The translations under genes were made by a program, and so were the position numbers. 64,000 nt of DNA, taken from positions 162,618 to 226,617 of the forward strand of contig JAXMCE010000006.1 of the NCBI GenBank assembly GCA_046349515.1, read 5' to 3'. Shown here in pieces: positions 44,623 through 52,945 of the stretch (the first letter of the stretch is position 1; each line of letters begins with the position of its first letter). Below the pieces are notes generated by a model that saw only the letters and a list, made by a program, of their open reading frames with translations, made no database searches and had not been told where the DNA came from. This DNA comes from JBGPGW01 sp046349515 (GTDB lineage Bacteria > Pseudomonadota > Alphaproteobacteria > CADEGL01).

Positions 44623-46017
44623 ATGCGACTTGAGGCGCTCTTGAGGCCACGGACCATTGCCGTTCTCGGCGCATCCGAACGACCCTCGATCGGACGTGCC
44701 ATCATTGAATCGCTGCCGCGCCTCGGCTATCGCGGCGAGGTTTATCCGATCAATCCCAAATACACCGAGCTTCTCGGCCGACGGTGCTATGCGAGCATCT
44801 CTGATCTGCCGGTCAAGCCCGATGTGGTCGCCTTCTGCGTCGGGAGCGCGAGGGTGCTCGAGAATTTCAAGCTCGCAGCCGCCCACGGCATCAGCGGGGC
44901 GGTGATCTACGACGGCGGTTTTGCGGAGCAAGGTTCGGACGGCCAGCGCCTGCAAGCGGAAATCGTCGGCCTCTGCCGCGAAGCGGGCATCGCGCTTTGT
45001 GGCCCCAACTGCATGGGAATCTTGAGTCCCGCCAGTGGCGGCTCGACCTACATGCAGGAAATCCGCGAGCCACAGGGCCTGCGGGGCAATGTCGGGCTGG
45101 TCTCGCAGAGTGGCTCGATCTGCATCGGCTTGCTCTCCGATATCCGCCGCTATGGCTACAGCCACATCGTGTCCTCCGGCAACGAGGCCGTCGTCGCGAT
45201 GGTCGACTATCTTGAGTTTCTCATCGACGACAGCGACACCAAGATCATCGCTCTCTTTGTCGAGACGGCGCGCGAGCCGGATCGCCTCGCGGCCGCGCTC
45301 GATCGCGCGGCGGAGAGGGGCAAGCCCGTGGTCGTCCTCAAGGTCGGCCGCACCGAGCGGGCCCAGCGCGCCGTGACGACGCACACGGGCGGTCTCGCCG
45401 GTGATTCGCACGCGTTTTCGGCATTTCTCGATGCCCACGGTGCGATCGAGGTCGAAGATCTCGACGAGCTCACGGAAGTCCTTGCCGTCTGCCAGGGTTC
45501 CCGCTGGCCCCACGGGCGGCGTATCGGCGCCGTCACGGCATCGGGCGGGCAGGCAGAGCTGATCCTGGACGTGGCCACGCGGCGATCGATCGATCTGCCC
45601 CCGCTCCCGCCGCCGAGCCGCGAGGAAGCGGCGCGAGTCATCGGTCCGATTACCGGCGATGGCAATCCGCTCGATGCCTGGGGCAATGGCAACTGGGCCG
45701 CCAATTTTCCCCATGCGTTCGCGGTCATGGATGCAAATCCCGACTGCGACACGATCGTCTATTGCAACGACAGTTATGAAGGCCAGCCCATGGGAACGCC
45801 GGAGGACTCGGTCGGCTATTGCAAGCCGCTCGCGGCGGCGGCGGCGAAAAGTACGAAGCCCCATCTCCTCATGAACATGCGCCCAGGCATGATGAGCCGC
45901 GATCAGGTCAATTTCTTGCGCGAGAGCGGCATCGCCATGATCGGTGGCGCGCGCCAGGGGCTGGGTGCTGTCGACCGCATCGCGCGATGGTCGATCGCGC
46001 GCGCCAAACGGCGCTGA
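44623..46017 (+). CDS. Acyl-CoA synthetase (NDP-forming) alpha subunit without ATP-grasp
   Basis: A 464-residue protein with only the CoA-binding (TIAVLGASERPS) and succinyl-CoA-ligase-like domains. The phosphohistidine is His254 in TTHTGGLAG. The ATP-grasp domain found in its two relatives here (14.9-17.0 and 32.6-34.7 kb) is missing, and no beta-subunit gene is adjacent. In the family such an alpha chain needs a separate beta chain to make ATP. It may use one encoded elsewhere, or borrow the ATP-grasp of a full-length paralogue. AGAGGA precedes the ATG. Its stop is 25 bases from the convergent methyltransferase-like gene. Confidence 0.87.
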   Translation: MRLEALLRPRTIAVLGASERPSIGRAIIESLPRLGYRGEVYPINPKYTELLGRRCYASISDLPVKPDVVAFCVGSARVLENFKLAAAHGISGAVIYDGGFAEQGSDGQRLQAEIVGLCREAGIALCGPNCMGILSPASGGSTYMQEIREPQGLRGNVGLVSQSGSICIGLLSDIRRYGYSHIVSSGNEAVVAMVDYLEFLIDDSDTKIIALFVETAREPDRLAAALDRAAERGKPVVVLKVGRTERAQRAVTTHTGGLAGDSHAFSAFLDAHGAIEVEDLDELTEVLAVCQGSRWPHGRRIGAVTASGGQAELILDVATRRSIDLPPLPPPSREEAARVIGPITGDGNPLDAWGNGNWAANFPHAFAVMDANPDCDTIVYCNDSYEGQPMGTPEDSVGYCKPLAAAAAKSTKPHLLMNMRPGMMSRDQVNFLRESGIAMIGGARQGLGAVDRIARWSIARAKRR

Positions 46018-46042
46018 AGGTGCGCGACGTCTCTGACGACCT

Positions 46043-46867
46043 TCAGGGGTTTGGCTTCACGAATTTGAGTGTGAAGCGATCGCTTTCGCCGATTGCCGTG
46101 TAGCGGTCCCGGTCCTGGTCCTTCAAGCGATAGGTCGGCGGAAGCGTCCAAACTCCGGCCGTATAGTCCTTCGTATCTTTGGGGTTGGCGTTGATCTCAG
46201 AGCGGCCGACCAATGTGAAACCGGCCCGCTCGATGAGCGCGATCGCGTAGTCTTCGCGGACATAACCGTCTTTTGCCTGGGGATCCTGCGGCAGATCCGT
46301 GCGCCCACGGTGGTCTTCGATTCCCAAGGTGCCGCCCGGCTTGAGTGCGCGATAGAACGCCGCGATCGCCGTCTCCGCTTTGCCGGCCGCCATCCAGTTG
46401 TGAAGGTTGCGGAAGGTGAGAATCATATCGACCGTTCCCGGCGGTACGATATCCTGGCCGTCCGGATCGAACCGCACGATCGTGACGCGGCCGTACCGGT
46501 CCGGATTGCTCGCAAGTTTTGCCCGAAGGCGTGTGCGAGCGGCCGCGGCGCCTTCCGTCTCGGCGCCGGACTCGGCGGCGTAGTAGCGGCCCCGATCCTT
46601 GAGGAACGGGGCCAGGATTTCGGTCCACCAGGCGTTCCCGCCCGGCCAGATCTCGACGACGGCCATGCCGTCCTTCACGCCGAGGAATTCGAGTGTCTCG
46701 AAAGGATGGCGGTAGGTGTCGCGCGCGCGGTTGGCCTCGCTCCGCTCCTCGCTAGCGACGGCGGCCTTAAGGGACATGACGGGGTCGTCTGCCGTCGCCT
46801 CGCTCGAGAAGGACGCAAGGAGGATCAGGGCAACAGCGATGTGACGCGGGATCGTCGGGATGGCCAT
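46043..46867 (-). CDS. Exported class I SAM-methyltransferase-fold protein
   Basis: A 274-residue protein that starts with a signal-peptide-like segment (MAIPTIPRHIAVALILLASF then SSEATA-DDP), so it is probably periplasmic. The rest matches a class I methyltransferase fold: GVKDGMAVVEIWPGGNAWW (motif I region, with Gly residues but altered spacing), DMILTFRNLHNW, and LKPGGTLGIEDHR. It belongs to a family of predicted exported methyltransferases with no known substrate. Because S-adenosylmethionine is not expected in the periplasm, the role is unclear. The start at 46867 (ATG) gives the usual signal; 46903 is further upstream. Confidence 0.8.
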   Translation of the reverse strand: MAIPTIPRHIAVALILLASFSSEATADDPVMSLKAAVASEERSEANRARDTYRHPFETLEFLGVKDGMAVVEIWPGGNAWWTEILAPFLKDRGRYYAAESGAETEGAAAARTRLRAKLASNPDRYGRVTIVRFDPDGQDIVPPGTVDMILTFRNLHNWMAAGKAETAIAAFYRALKPGGTLGIEDHRGRTDLPQDPQAKDGYVREDYAIALIERAGFTLVGRSEINANPKDTKDYTAGVWTLPPTYRLKDQDRDRYTAIGESDRFTLKFVKPNP

Positions 46868-47328
46868 GGGGACAGCTGTCGTCGTGAGGGGCGGGGCCGC
46901 CATCGTGCGTCGATGGGAGCCAGGCGATCAAGTCCGGGATTGGGGGACGGGTTCCGTGGTGCGGGTCGGATGCCCCGCTCCGCCATGGAGAGCCAAGGCA
47001 CCCGCTTTGCGGCTCGTGGGGCAACGTTCGCGACCGCGGTTGGGCCCAATCTTGCTGGAAATCTTAATGAAAGTGCGTCGGCGGTTGAGATTCCGGGCGG
47101 CCGGTCCTATCTATGACCGGACCGGTATAAAGGGCTGTTAGCGGTTTGGCGGTAGCATGTTGACGTAGTCTGCTGCCATGATAAGGCCTCATTTCTGACC
47201 CAGTCGACGGCAAGATTGTGGGTGGGCAGGGCGTGGTCGTGCGCCACTGGCGTGCGCGACGCTCGGCGATCGACCGATTGGCAGGGCAGGGGCACCAGTT
47301 CGGCACCGTGACCAAGAACAATCAACGC
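46868..47328. other. Intergenic region before ctpA
   Basis: About 460 bases between the divergent methyltransferase-fold and ctpA genes. The open frames in it have no domain features. Its one notable part is the symmetric element at 47085-47120, listed separately. A TTGACG at 47160 has no good -10 partner. Confidence 0.45.
47085..47120 (+). promoter_or_regulatory. Candidate promoter/operator upstream of ctpA
   Basis: TTGAGA (47085-47090) and TATCTA (47108-47113) are separated by 17 bases, and the second hexamer lies in the loop of the inverted repeat CCGGTC-N8-GACCGG (47101-47120). The arrangement looks like a promoter overlapped by a dyad operator, but the -10 is only a 3 of 6 match. It lies about 210 bases before the ctpA start. 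Confidence 0.3.
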
Positions 47329-48657
47329 ATGGTTCGAAAGATGAAGCACATTCAGATCGTGTCGACGGCGGTCATCGCTTTTCTCGCCGGGTCCCTCTTC
47401 GCCAATGCGGCGCAAGACAGCAGCTCCGGGACTCTGGCTCAACTCAAGTTCTTCGGCGATGTTTTCGAGCGCGTGCGAGCGGATTACGTCGAGCCGGTCA
47501 ATGACAAGCAGCTCGTCGAGGCGGCTGTTCGCGGCATGCTGTCCTCGCTCGATCCCCATTCGAGCTATCTCGATTCCAAGGAATACGAAGACATGCAGGT
47601 CCAGACCCGCGGCGAGTTCGGCGGGCTCGGCATCGAAGTGACCATGGAAAATGGGCTCGTGAAGGTGGTGTCGCCGATCGACGACACGCCGGCCTCGCGC
47701 GCCGGCCTGCAGTCGGGCGACCTCATCACGAGCATCGATCGCGAGACGGTGCAAGGCATGACGCTCTCCGACGCGGTGGGCAAGCTTCGCGGCAAGGTTC
47801 GGACTTCCGTCACCTTGACCATCCGTCGCGGCACCCAGCAGCCCTTCGACGTGAAGCTGACGCGCGAAGTCATCCGCGTTCAGCCGGTCCAGTCCCGGAT
47901 GGAAGGAAACGTGGGCTACATCCGCATCACCTCCTTCACCGAACAAACCACCTCGGGTCTCGAGACGGCGATCGCCAAGATCAAGGCCGATGGTGGCAAG
48001 AACCTGAAAGGCCTCATCCTCGACCTTCGCAACAATCCGGGCGGTCTGCTCGACCAATCGATTTCCGTGTCGAGCGATTTCCTCAACCAGGGGATCGTGG
48101 TTTCGACGCGCGGCCGCCGTTCGGAGGATGCGACCCTGTTCAAGACGCAGGGCAAGGATCTTCTCAACGGCCTGCCCATGGTGGTTCTCGTCAATGCGGG
48201 TTCGGCCTCGGCCTCCGAAATCGTCGCGGGCGCGCTTCAGGATCACAAACGCGCGACGATCGTCGGCACGCGCTCCTTCGGCAAAGGCTCGGTCCAGTCG
48301 GTGATCCCGATCCCGGGCCGGGGCGCGCTCCGCCTGACCACGGCGCGCTATTACACGCCATCCGGACGCTCGATCCAGGGCACTGGCATCGATCCGGATG
48401 TCGTCGTCGAACAGGCCGCCCAGGCGGGCGACCGGCCCAAGGAGCTCCACGAGGCCGATCTCAAGGGTTCGCTCAAGAACCCGCAGACAGAGAAGCCGGC
48501 CAAGGTCATCGAGGACGGACAGATTCCGAAGAGTGCCGCCGCGCCGGCCGAAAGCGCCAAACCCGCATCCCAGCCCGGCGCCGCGGGAGCCCAGGGCACG
48601 CCTCCCGACAATCAGCTCAACAAGGCGCTCGAGCTGTTGCGGGGAAGCTCGCTCTAG
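47329..48657 (+). CDS. ctpA: Carboxy-terminal processing protease CtpA (S41 family)
   Basis: A 442-residue S41 serine protease. It has an N-terminal membrane or signal segment (6-26), a substrate-binding PDZ domain (about 98-180, opening GGLGIEV), and a catalytic domain with Ser294 (GSASASE) and Lys319 (FGKGS) 25 residues apart, the same spacing as in characterised CtpA. It acts in the periplasm and trims C-termini of exported or envelope proteins. The C-terminal tail after about 400 is Pro/Ala-rich. Start choice is uncertain: ATG 47329 or 47341, or GTG 47308. Usually a core gene near other envelope genes, consistent with the neighbouring YdcF-type gene. Confidence 0.93.
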   Translation: MVRKMKHIQIVSTAVIAFLAGSLFANAAQDSSSGTLAQLKFFGDVFERVRADYVEPVNDKQLVEAAVRGMLSSLDPHSSYLDSKEYEDMQVQTRGEFGGLGIEVTMENGLVKVVSPIDDTPASRAGLQSGDLITSIDRETVQGMTLSDAVGKLRGKVRTSVTLTIRRGTQQPFDVKLTREVIRVQPVQSRMEGNVGYIRITSFTEQTTSGLETAIAKIKADGGKNLKGLILDLRNNPGGLLDQSISVSSDFLNQGIVVSTRGRRSEDATLFKTQGKDLLNGLPMVVLVNAGSASASEIVAGALQDHKRATIVGTRSFGKGSVQSVIPIPGRGALRLTTARYYTPSGRSIQGTGIDPDVVVEQAAQAGDRPKELHEADLKGSLKNPQTEKPAKVIEDGQIPKSAAAPAESAKPASQPGAAGAQGTPPDNQLNKALELLRGSSL

Positions 48658-48665
48658 CGAATCGT

Positions 48666-48687
48666 GCCGGCGGCGTGTGCCGCCGGC
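48666..48687. terminator. GC-rich hairpin between convergent genes
   Basis: GCCGGCGGC-GTGT-GCCGCCGGC forms a perfect 9-base-pair stem with a 4-base loop. It lies between the convergent ctpA (stop at 48657) and YdcF-type (stop at 48699) genes. There is no T-tract on either side, so it may work as a bidirectional block or with other factors rather than as a classical intrinsic terminator. Confidence 0.5.
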
Positions 48688-48698
48688 CGTGCCTCGCC

Positions 48699-49490
48699 TC
48701 AGGGGCCCGGCAGCAGCCGGTCCGATCGCCCCGAGACGTAGTAGGCCGCGAGCCCGATCCACTCATGGAGTGCCGCGCCGAGCATGGCGAGGGCTTGGCC
48801 CACGCTCGATGCCGGTTCGAATCGAACCGTTCGCTCGATGCGATAGGATTCGGGATAGGGCACGACTTCCCATCCGATGCGTCTCAAGGTGCCGACGGCG
48901 CGGGGCATGTGGATGGCCTGCGCCACAAGCAACCAGACCTCTCCTGGCTTCGGCTCGGCAAGCGCCTTGGCGAAAGCTGCGTTCTCGGCCGTGTTGCGCG
49001 CCTTGTCCTCGAACAGAACCCGTTCCGGATCAAAGCCTTGCTGGATGAGGAAGAGCCGCGCCGTCTCGGCTTCGGGCGGAGTATCGGGGCGGAGGCTTCC
49101 GACCCCGCCCGTGAAGACGAGTTTCGCATCGGGGTAAGTGCGGGCGAGCCATAGGAACGTCGTCATCGTGTTGGCGGCACCGCCAAGGGCGGGCGTGCCG
49201 TAGGCGCGCGTCATGCGCGGGTTCTGTGCGCCACCGAGGAGGATGATGCCGTCGACGTGATCGGGCATCGGGTCCGGCCGCGAGAAACGCTGCTCGAGCG
49301 GCGCGACGAGCAGGCTCGGGATCGGCAGCAGCGTGATCGCGGCAAGGAACAGAACGAGGGTGCCCATGATGCGCCGCGCAGCGCGATAGCGCTTCACGAG
49401 AAGACAAACCGTCGCCGCCACGAGGACGATCGCGACCAGGTTCGACGGATCGACGATCGCCCATGCGATCTTTGAGATTGAGAAGAACAC
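48699..49490 (-). CDS. YdcF/ElyC/SanA-like membrane protein (DUF218)
   Basis: About 263 residues from a GTG at 49490. The start MFFSISKIAWAIVDPSNL is the typical YdcF-type N-terminus, though an open frame continues upstream. Two membrane helices (about 14-32 and 40-58) are followed by a DUF218 domain with ILLGGAQN, VFTGGVGSLRPD (GG-containing nucleotide-like loop) and the EDKARNTAEN motif. Members such as ElyC and SanA act in envelope integrity and peptidoglycan or lipid-carrier metabolism. The GTG lies 40 bases after the end of the enolase-superfamily gene on the same strand. Confidence 0.85.
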   Translation of the reverse strand: MFFSISKIAWAIVDPSNLVAIVLVAATVCLLVKRYRAARRIMGTLVLFLAAITLLPIPSLLVAPLEQRFSRPDPMPDHVDGIILLGGAQNPRMTRAYGTPALGGAANTMTTFLWLARTYPDAKLVFTGGVGSLRPDTPPEAETARLFLIQQGFDPERVLFEDKARNTAENAAFAKALAEPKPGEVWLLVAQAIHMPRAVGTLRRIGWEVVPYPESYRIERTVRFEPASSVGQALAMLGAALHEWIGLAAYYVSGRSDRLLPGP

Positions 49491-49530
49491 GGCTTCGAGC
49501 TTTGCCTCGATCGAGGACGGTCCGCGCCGC

Positions 49531-50712
49531 TCAGCCGTCGAGCGCCGGCGTGCGGTAGAGGACTCGTCCCTCCACCTTGATCTCCACATCGCGCAGGTAC
49601 GGCTTGAGGGCGGCCGCGTCGATTGTCATGCCGAGGCCCGGCGCTTCGGGAATCCGGATCAATCCGTTGGAATCGGGGAGAATGCGGTTCGACGTGATCG
49701 CGAGACCAAGGGCGCGCGGCGCGAAGGGGTATTCGGCGATGGTGTGGTCGGCAAGGCCCGCATAGGGCTGGAGCGACGCCGAGAGGGCAAGATGCGAGGT
49801 GAAGGTATGGTTGACGAAGGTGATGCCGCGCGCGACGGCATAGTCGGCGATCTCCTTCGCGGGGCCGATGCCGCCGATCCGGCCGGTGTCGATCTGCACG
49901 AAGCCGATTCGCCCCAGATCGATGAGATGCCGCGCCATCGCGGGCGTATGGCACCCTTCGCCGCCGGCGAGGCGCACGGCCGGCTCACGCGCCGCGAGCG
50001 CTCCGTAGGCTTGATAGGCGTCGGCCGCGAACGGCTCTTCGAGCCACACGGCTCCCGCGCGCGCAAGCGCTGACAGCCGTGTCGCGGCCTTGGCCACGTC
50101 TTCTCGAAACGCCTGACCTGCATCGACGAGCAGCTGTCCGTCGCGACCAAGGCCTGCGCGCGCCGCTTCGAGGTGCGCCGCGTCCTCTGCCGCCGAGCCA
50201 TGGCCGAAGGGACCCCATCCGAACTTGACCGCGCGATACCCTGCCTCGCGCGCGGCCCGGCCGCGACTCTCGGTCTCGGCCGGCGTGTCACCGAAGAGCT
50301 GCGAAGCGTAGGCTAATTTCGGTGACGCGCTGTCATAGCCGAGCAAGCGATAGACAGGCTCGCCAAGCCGTTGGCCAAGCAGGTCCCACAACGCGATCTC
50401 GATTCCGGAAAAGGTGTGATCGGCCTGCAGCAGGTCCATGCACTTGTAGCGGACCTCGGCTGCGATGCGATGGATGTCGGCCGGATCGTCGATTGTCGCG
50501 CCCAAGACGACCTCGCCGACCGCACGGCACACGCCGTGCGACATGGGGGTCACGAAGCTGGCGATGCAGGTGAGGGGGGAGGCCTCACATTCGCCCCAGC
50601 CAGCATGCGGGCCCGAGCGCACTCGGACCAGGAGAGCGTCCTGGCTGCCGTCGACGTCGGTCGTGACCTCCGGCATGGCCAGATAGAAAAGATCGACGGA
50701 GTCTATCTTCAT
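49531..50712 (-). CDS. Mandelate racemase/muconate lactonizing enzyme family protein
   Basis: A 393-residue enolase-superfamily enzyme. It has the capping domain, then Lys163 (VKFGWG), metal ligands Asp197 (LLVDAGQAF), Glu226 (LEEPF) and Glu252 (AGGEG), and His302 (NHTFTSH) with Asp275 (QIDTGRIGG). The His-Asp pair with a single Lys suggests a proton-abstracting dehydratase, as in acid-sugar dehydratases, rather than a lactonizing enzyme. The substrate is a carboxylate, probably a sugar acid (inferred). It may relate to the IlvD/Edd dehydratase at 52.9-54.7 kb. Confidence 0.88.
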   Translation of the reverse strand: MKIDSVDLFYLAMPEVTTDVDGSQDALLVRVRSGPHAGWGECEASPLTCIASFVTPMSHGVCRAVGEVVLGATIDDPADIHRIAAEVRYKCMDLLQADHTFSGIEIALWDLLGQRLGEPVYRLLGYDSASPKLAYASQLFGDTPAETESRGRAAREAGYRAVKFGWGPFGHGSAAEDAAHLEAARAGLGRDGQLLVDAGQAFREDVAKAATRLSALARAGAVWLEEPFAADAYQAYGALAAREPAVRLAGGEGCHTPAMARHLIDLGRIGFVQIDTGRIGGIGPAKEIADYAVARGITFVNHTFTSHLALSASLQPYAGLADHTIAEYPFAPRALGLAITSNRILPDSNGLIRIPEAPGLGMTIDAAALKPYLRDVEIKVEGRVLYRTPALDG

Positions 50713-50950
50713 AGCTTACCCCTCGTGCGCTCCTCGGCGGGATCTGGCCCGTAATTCCGCGGCATGGACGGATTGGAACGGGCTCCGTCGATCATGATAG
50801 AGTGGCCCCTCTATACCGCCGGATGGACGAAGGGTTCAATCGAACCGGGACGACGCTTTGCGATCGCGAGATTCGGGCGCGTTGCGTCTTAAACGAGCGG
50901 CGAAGCCGATCGAGACATATCGGCGAAGGACGCCAACGAGAGAGATCAGA

Positions 50951-52033
50951 ATGGCCAAGATCAAACCCCTTTCCGGTCCCCAAGCGTGGCACGGCCGTGA
51001 CCTGGCCGGCTCACGGCGGTGGATTCGCGATCTCTCCGCTCGCCAGCTCAGCGAGATCGACGCAGCGCTCACGGGCACCAAGGCCAAGGGTATCCCGTGG
51101 GAGGGAATTCGCCGCGAGAACTTCCCTCTTCCCTCCTTGGCGCCGCTCGTCGACGACGTGCGCGAGGAACTCGAGAATGGCTGCGGGCTCGTGAAGATTC
51201 GCGGCCTTGCCGTCGATCGCTACGAGCCGGACGACCTCCGCCGGATCTATTTCGCTCTCGGGCACTATCTCGGCACGCCGATTTTCCAAAACTACAAGGG
51301 CATGCTCATGCGGGAGATCCGCGACGAGGGTGCGGATGTCGGGACGCGTTACGGTCAGATGGCGGACACCAACGGCACGTTCCTCTCGTCGCTCGCGCGC
51401 ACGGCGACGAATGGCGCCTTGCGGTTCCACACCGACCGCTGCGACGTGGTCAGCCTTCTCTGCGTCAGCCGGGCGTCAAAAGGCGGCGAGAGCAAGCTCG
51501 TCAGCACCGTCGCCATTCACGATGCCATGCTCGAGTGTCGACCGGATCTTCTCGAATTGCTCTATCAGCCCTATTGGAGGAGCCGGCTCGGCGAGGAAGT
51601 CGGCGGGGATCAGTTGACCTATGCATTGCCGGTTTTCGCGGTGCGGAACGGCCGGTTTACGAGCCACTATTCACGGACCTACGTCGAGGCCGCGCAGCGC
51701 CTGCCGCATGTGCCACGGATGACACCTCAGCAGAACGAAGCGCTCGATCTCCTGGCCGCCATCGCGGAGGAACTGTGTTTCAAGATGACGCTCGAGCCGG
51801 GGGACCTTCAGCTTCTCAACAATCACATCGTCTACCATGCCCGGGCGCCGTTCGAAGACGATCCCGCGAGCGGACGCCGGCGCGCCCTGTGGCGGATCTG
51901 GCTGTCCATGCCGAACAGCCGCGCCTTGCCTGAGGATCACGCGATCCTTTGGGGTTCGGTCGAGGCGGGGGCGATCCGCGGCGGAATCGCCCAGGCCGCG
52001 TCCGCGCCGAGCGCGGGGCCCGCGCCCGCCTAG
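50951..52033 (+). CDS. TauD/TfdA family Fe(II)/2-oxoglutarate dioxygenase
   Basis: A 360-residue double-stranded beta-helix dioxygenase. It has the facial triad His160-x-Asp162 (LRFHTDRCD) and distal His296 (NNHIVYHAR), with an Arg in the RRALWRIW segment binding 2-oxoglutarate. It oxidises a small substrate and decarboxylates 2-oxoglutarate to succinate. Family members act on taurine, phenoxyacids or gamma-butyrobetaine. Its stop overlaps the convergent DUF3108 stop in CTAG. ATG 50951 is preferred; the frame begins 93 bases upstream. Confidence 0.88.
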   Translation: MAKIKPLSGPQAWHGRDLAGSRRWIRDLSARQLSEIDAALTGTKAKGIPWEGIRRENFPLPSLAPLVDDVREELENGCGLVKIRGLAVDRYEPDDLRRIYFALGHYLGTPIFQNYKGMLMREIRDEGADVGTRYGQMADTNGTFLSSLARTATNGALRFHTDRCDVVSLLCVSRASKGGESKLVSTVAIHDAMLECRPDLLELLYQPYWRSRLGEEVGGDQLTYALPVFAVRNGRFTSHYSRTYVEAAQRLPHVPRMTPQQNEALDLLAAIAEELCFKMTLEPGDLQLLNNHIVYHARAPFEDDPASGRRRALWRIWLSMPNSRALPEDHAILWGSVEAGAIRGGIAQAASAPSAGPAPA

Positions 52034-52929
52034 CGCGAGGGCTGGGACGCCGACGGGCGGATCGACTCGCCGGGCCGGAACATCGAGGTGTCGAAGGGCG
52101 GCTCTCGTAAGAACAGCTGCTCCGCCTCGCCCCGTTCCATTCTCACCAGATGGACGTGGAAGCTGCCCAGGCTGAACTCGCCCGTGACGTCGAGGGCGAG
52201 AGGCGGGAAGCCATCGACGATGCTGGCCGACAGGATCCGGTAACGGCGGTCGTGGTACTCCGGTTTGTCGAAGGTCTGTCCTTTCTTCTTGAAGCCAGCG
52301 ATGCGGTGGATGCGGAACCAGCAGGCATGGCCGGCGCCGACGGCCGGCAGCGCCTTCGGCAGCTTCACCGGCGCCTGCCCACCGTCCTCCATGACGAGGT
52401 CATAGCGCCGGCGGCCGTCGAAGATCGGAATGCGCCCGGTGCAGGGCTGACCCGATGCCAAGAGCCGGCCGAGGACGAGGCCCGCCGTCAGCGTGTCGAC
52501 GCTCGACCGCCGCTGCTCCTCGCTCACGGGATCGCGGTCATCGCCCGGCGGCGGATCGGCCGTCGCCTCGACGCTGCCGTCAGGCGTGTAGCGCATGGAG
52601 ACTATGCTTCTCCGGCCGCGAAAAAGATTGATCGCGTGATAGTCCTCCGGACGCGTCTCGGTGCCGCGCAACGCCCCGTCCACGGTCGTGAAGCTGCGCC
52701 AGCCGACGAGCCAATCGACCATCCCTTCCGTCATGCCCGCGACCTGGATGCGGTAGCGGTCATTCACCTCCTGGACGGCCACGGAGAATTCGAGCGCGTC
52801 GATGCCGAGCAGTTCGGCCGTGTAGTGGAGTTTCACGGCGGAGGATGCGGCTCCGGCGTGTTCCGCAGCGGCCAACATCGCGGCCACAAGGCACGCAACG
52901 AGGCCCCTCCTCCGTCCGCGACGGGACAT
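52030..52929 (-). CDS. DUF3108 exported protein
   Basis: A 299-residue protein with an N-terminal signal peptide (basic MSRRGRRR, then a hydrophobic core, probable cleavage near AGA-ASS at about 27). The body resembles DUF3108: LHYTAELLGIDALEFSVAV, a WLVGWRSFTTVDG segment and a FDGRRRYDL segment. Homologues occur widely in alphaproteobacteria with unknown function; a beta-rich periplasmic fold is likely. Its ATG is 16 bases from the end of the dehydratase gene upstream, so it may be co-transcribed with it. Confidence 0.87.
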   Translation of the reverse strand: MSRRGRRRGLVACLVAAMLAAAEHAGAASSAVKLHYTAELLGIDALEFSVAVQEVNDRYRIQVAGMTEGMVDWLVGWRSFTTVDGALRGTETRPEDYHAINLFRGRRSIVSMRYTPDGSVEATADPPPGDDRDPVSEEQRRSSVDTLTAGLVLGRLLASGQPCTGRIPIFDGRRRYDLVMEDGGQAPVKLPKALPAVGAGHACWFRIHRIAGFKKKGQTFDKPEYHDRRYRILSASIVDGFPPLALDVTGEFSLGSFHVHLVRMERGEAEQLFLREPPFDTSMFRPGESIRPSASQPSR

Positions 52930-52945
52930 GCCGGCAGCTCGCCAC

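Noticed and set aside
48814..48828. GGTTCGAATCGAACC, which resembles a tRNA T-arm
   Set aside because: It lies inside the DUF218 gene in coding context, with no acceptor stem or anticodon arm around it.
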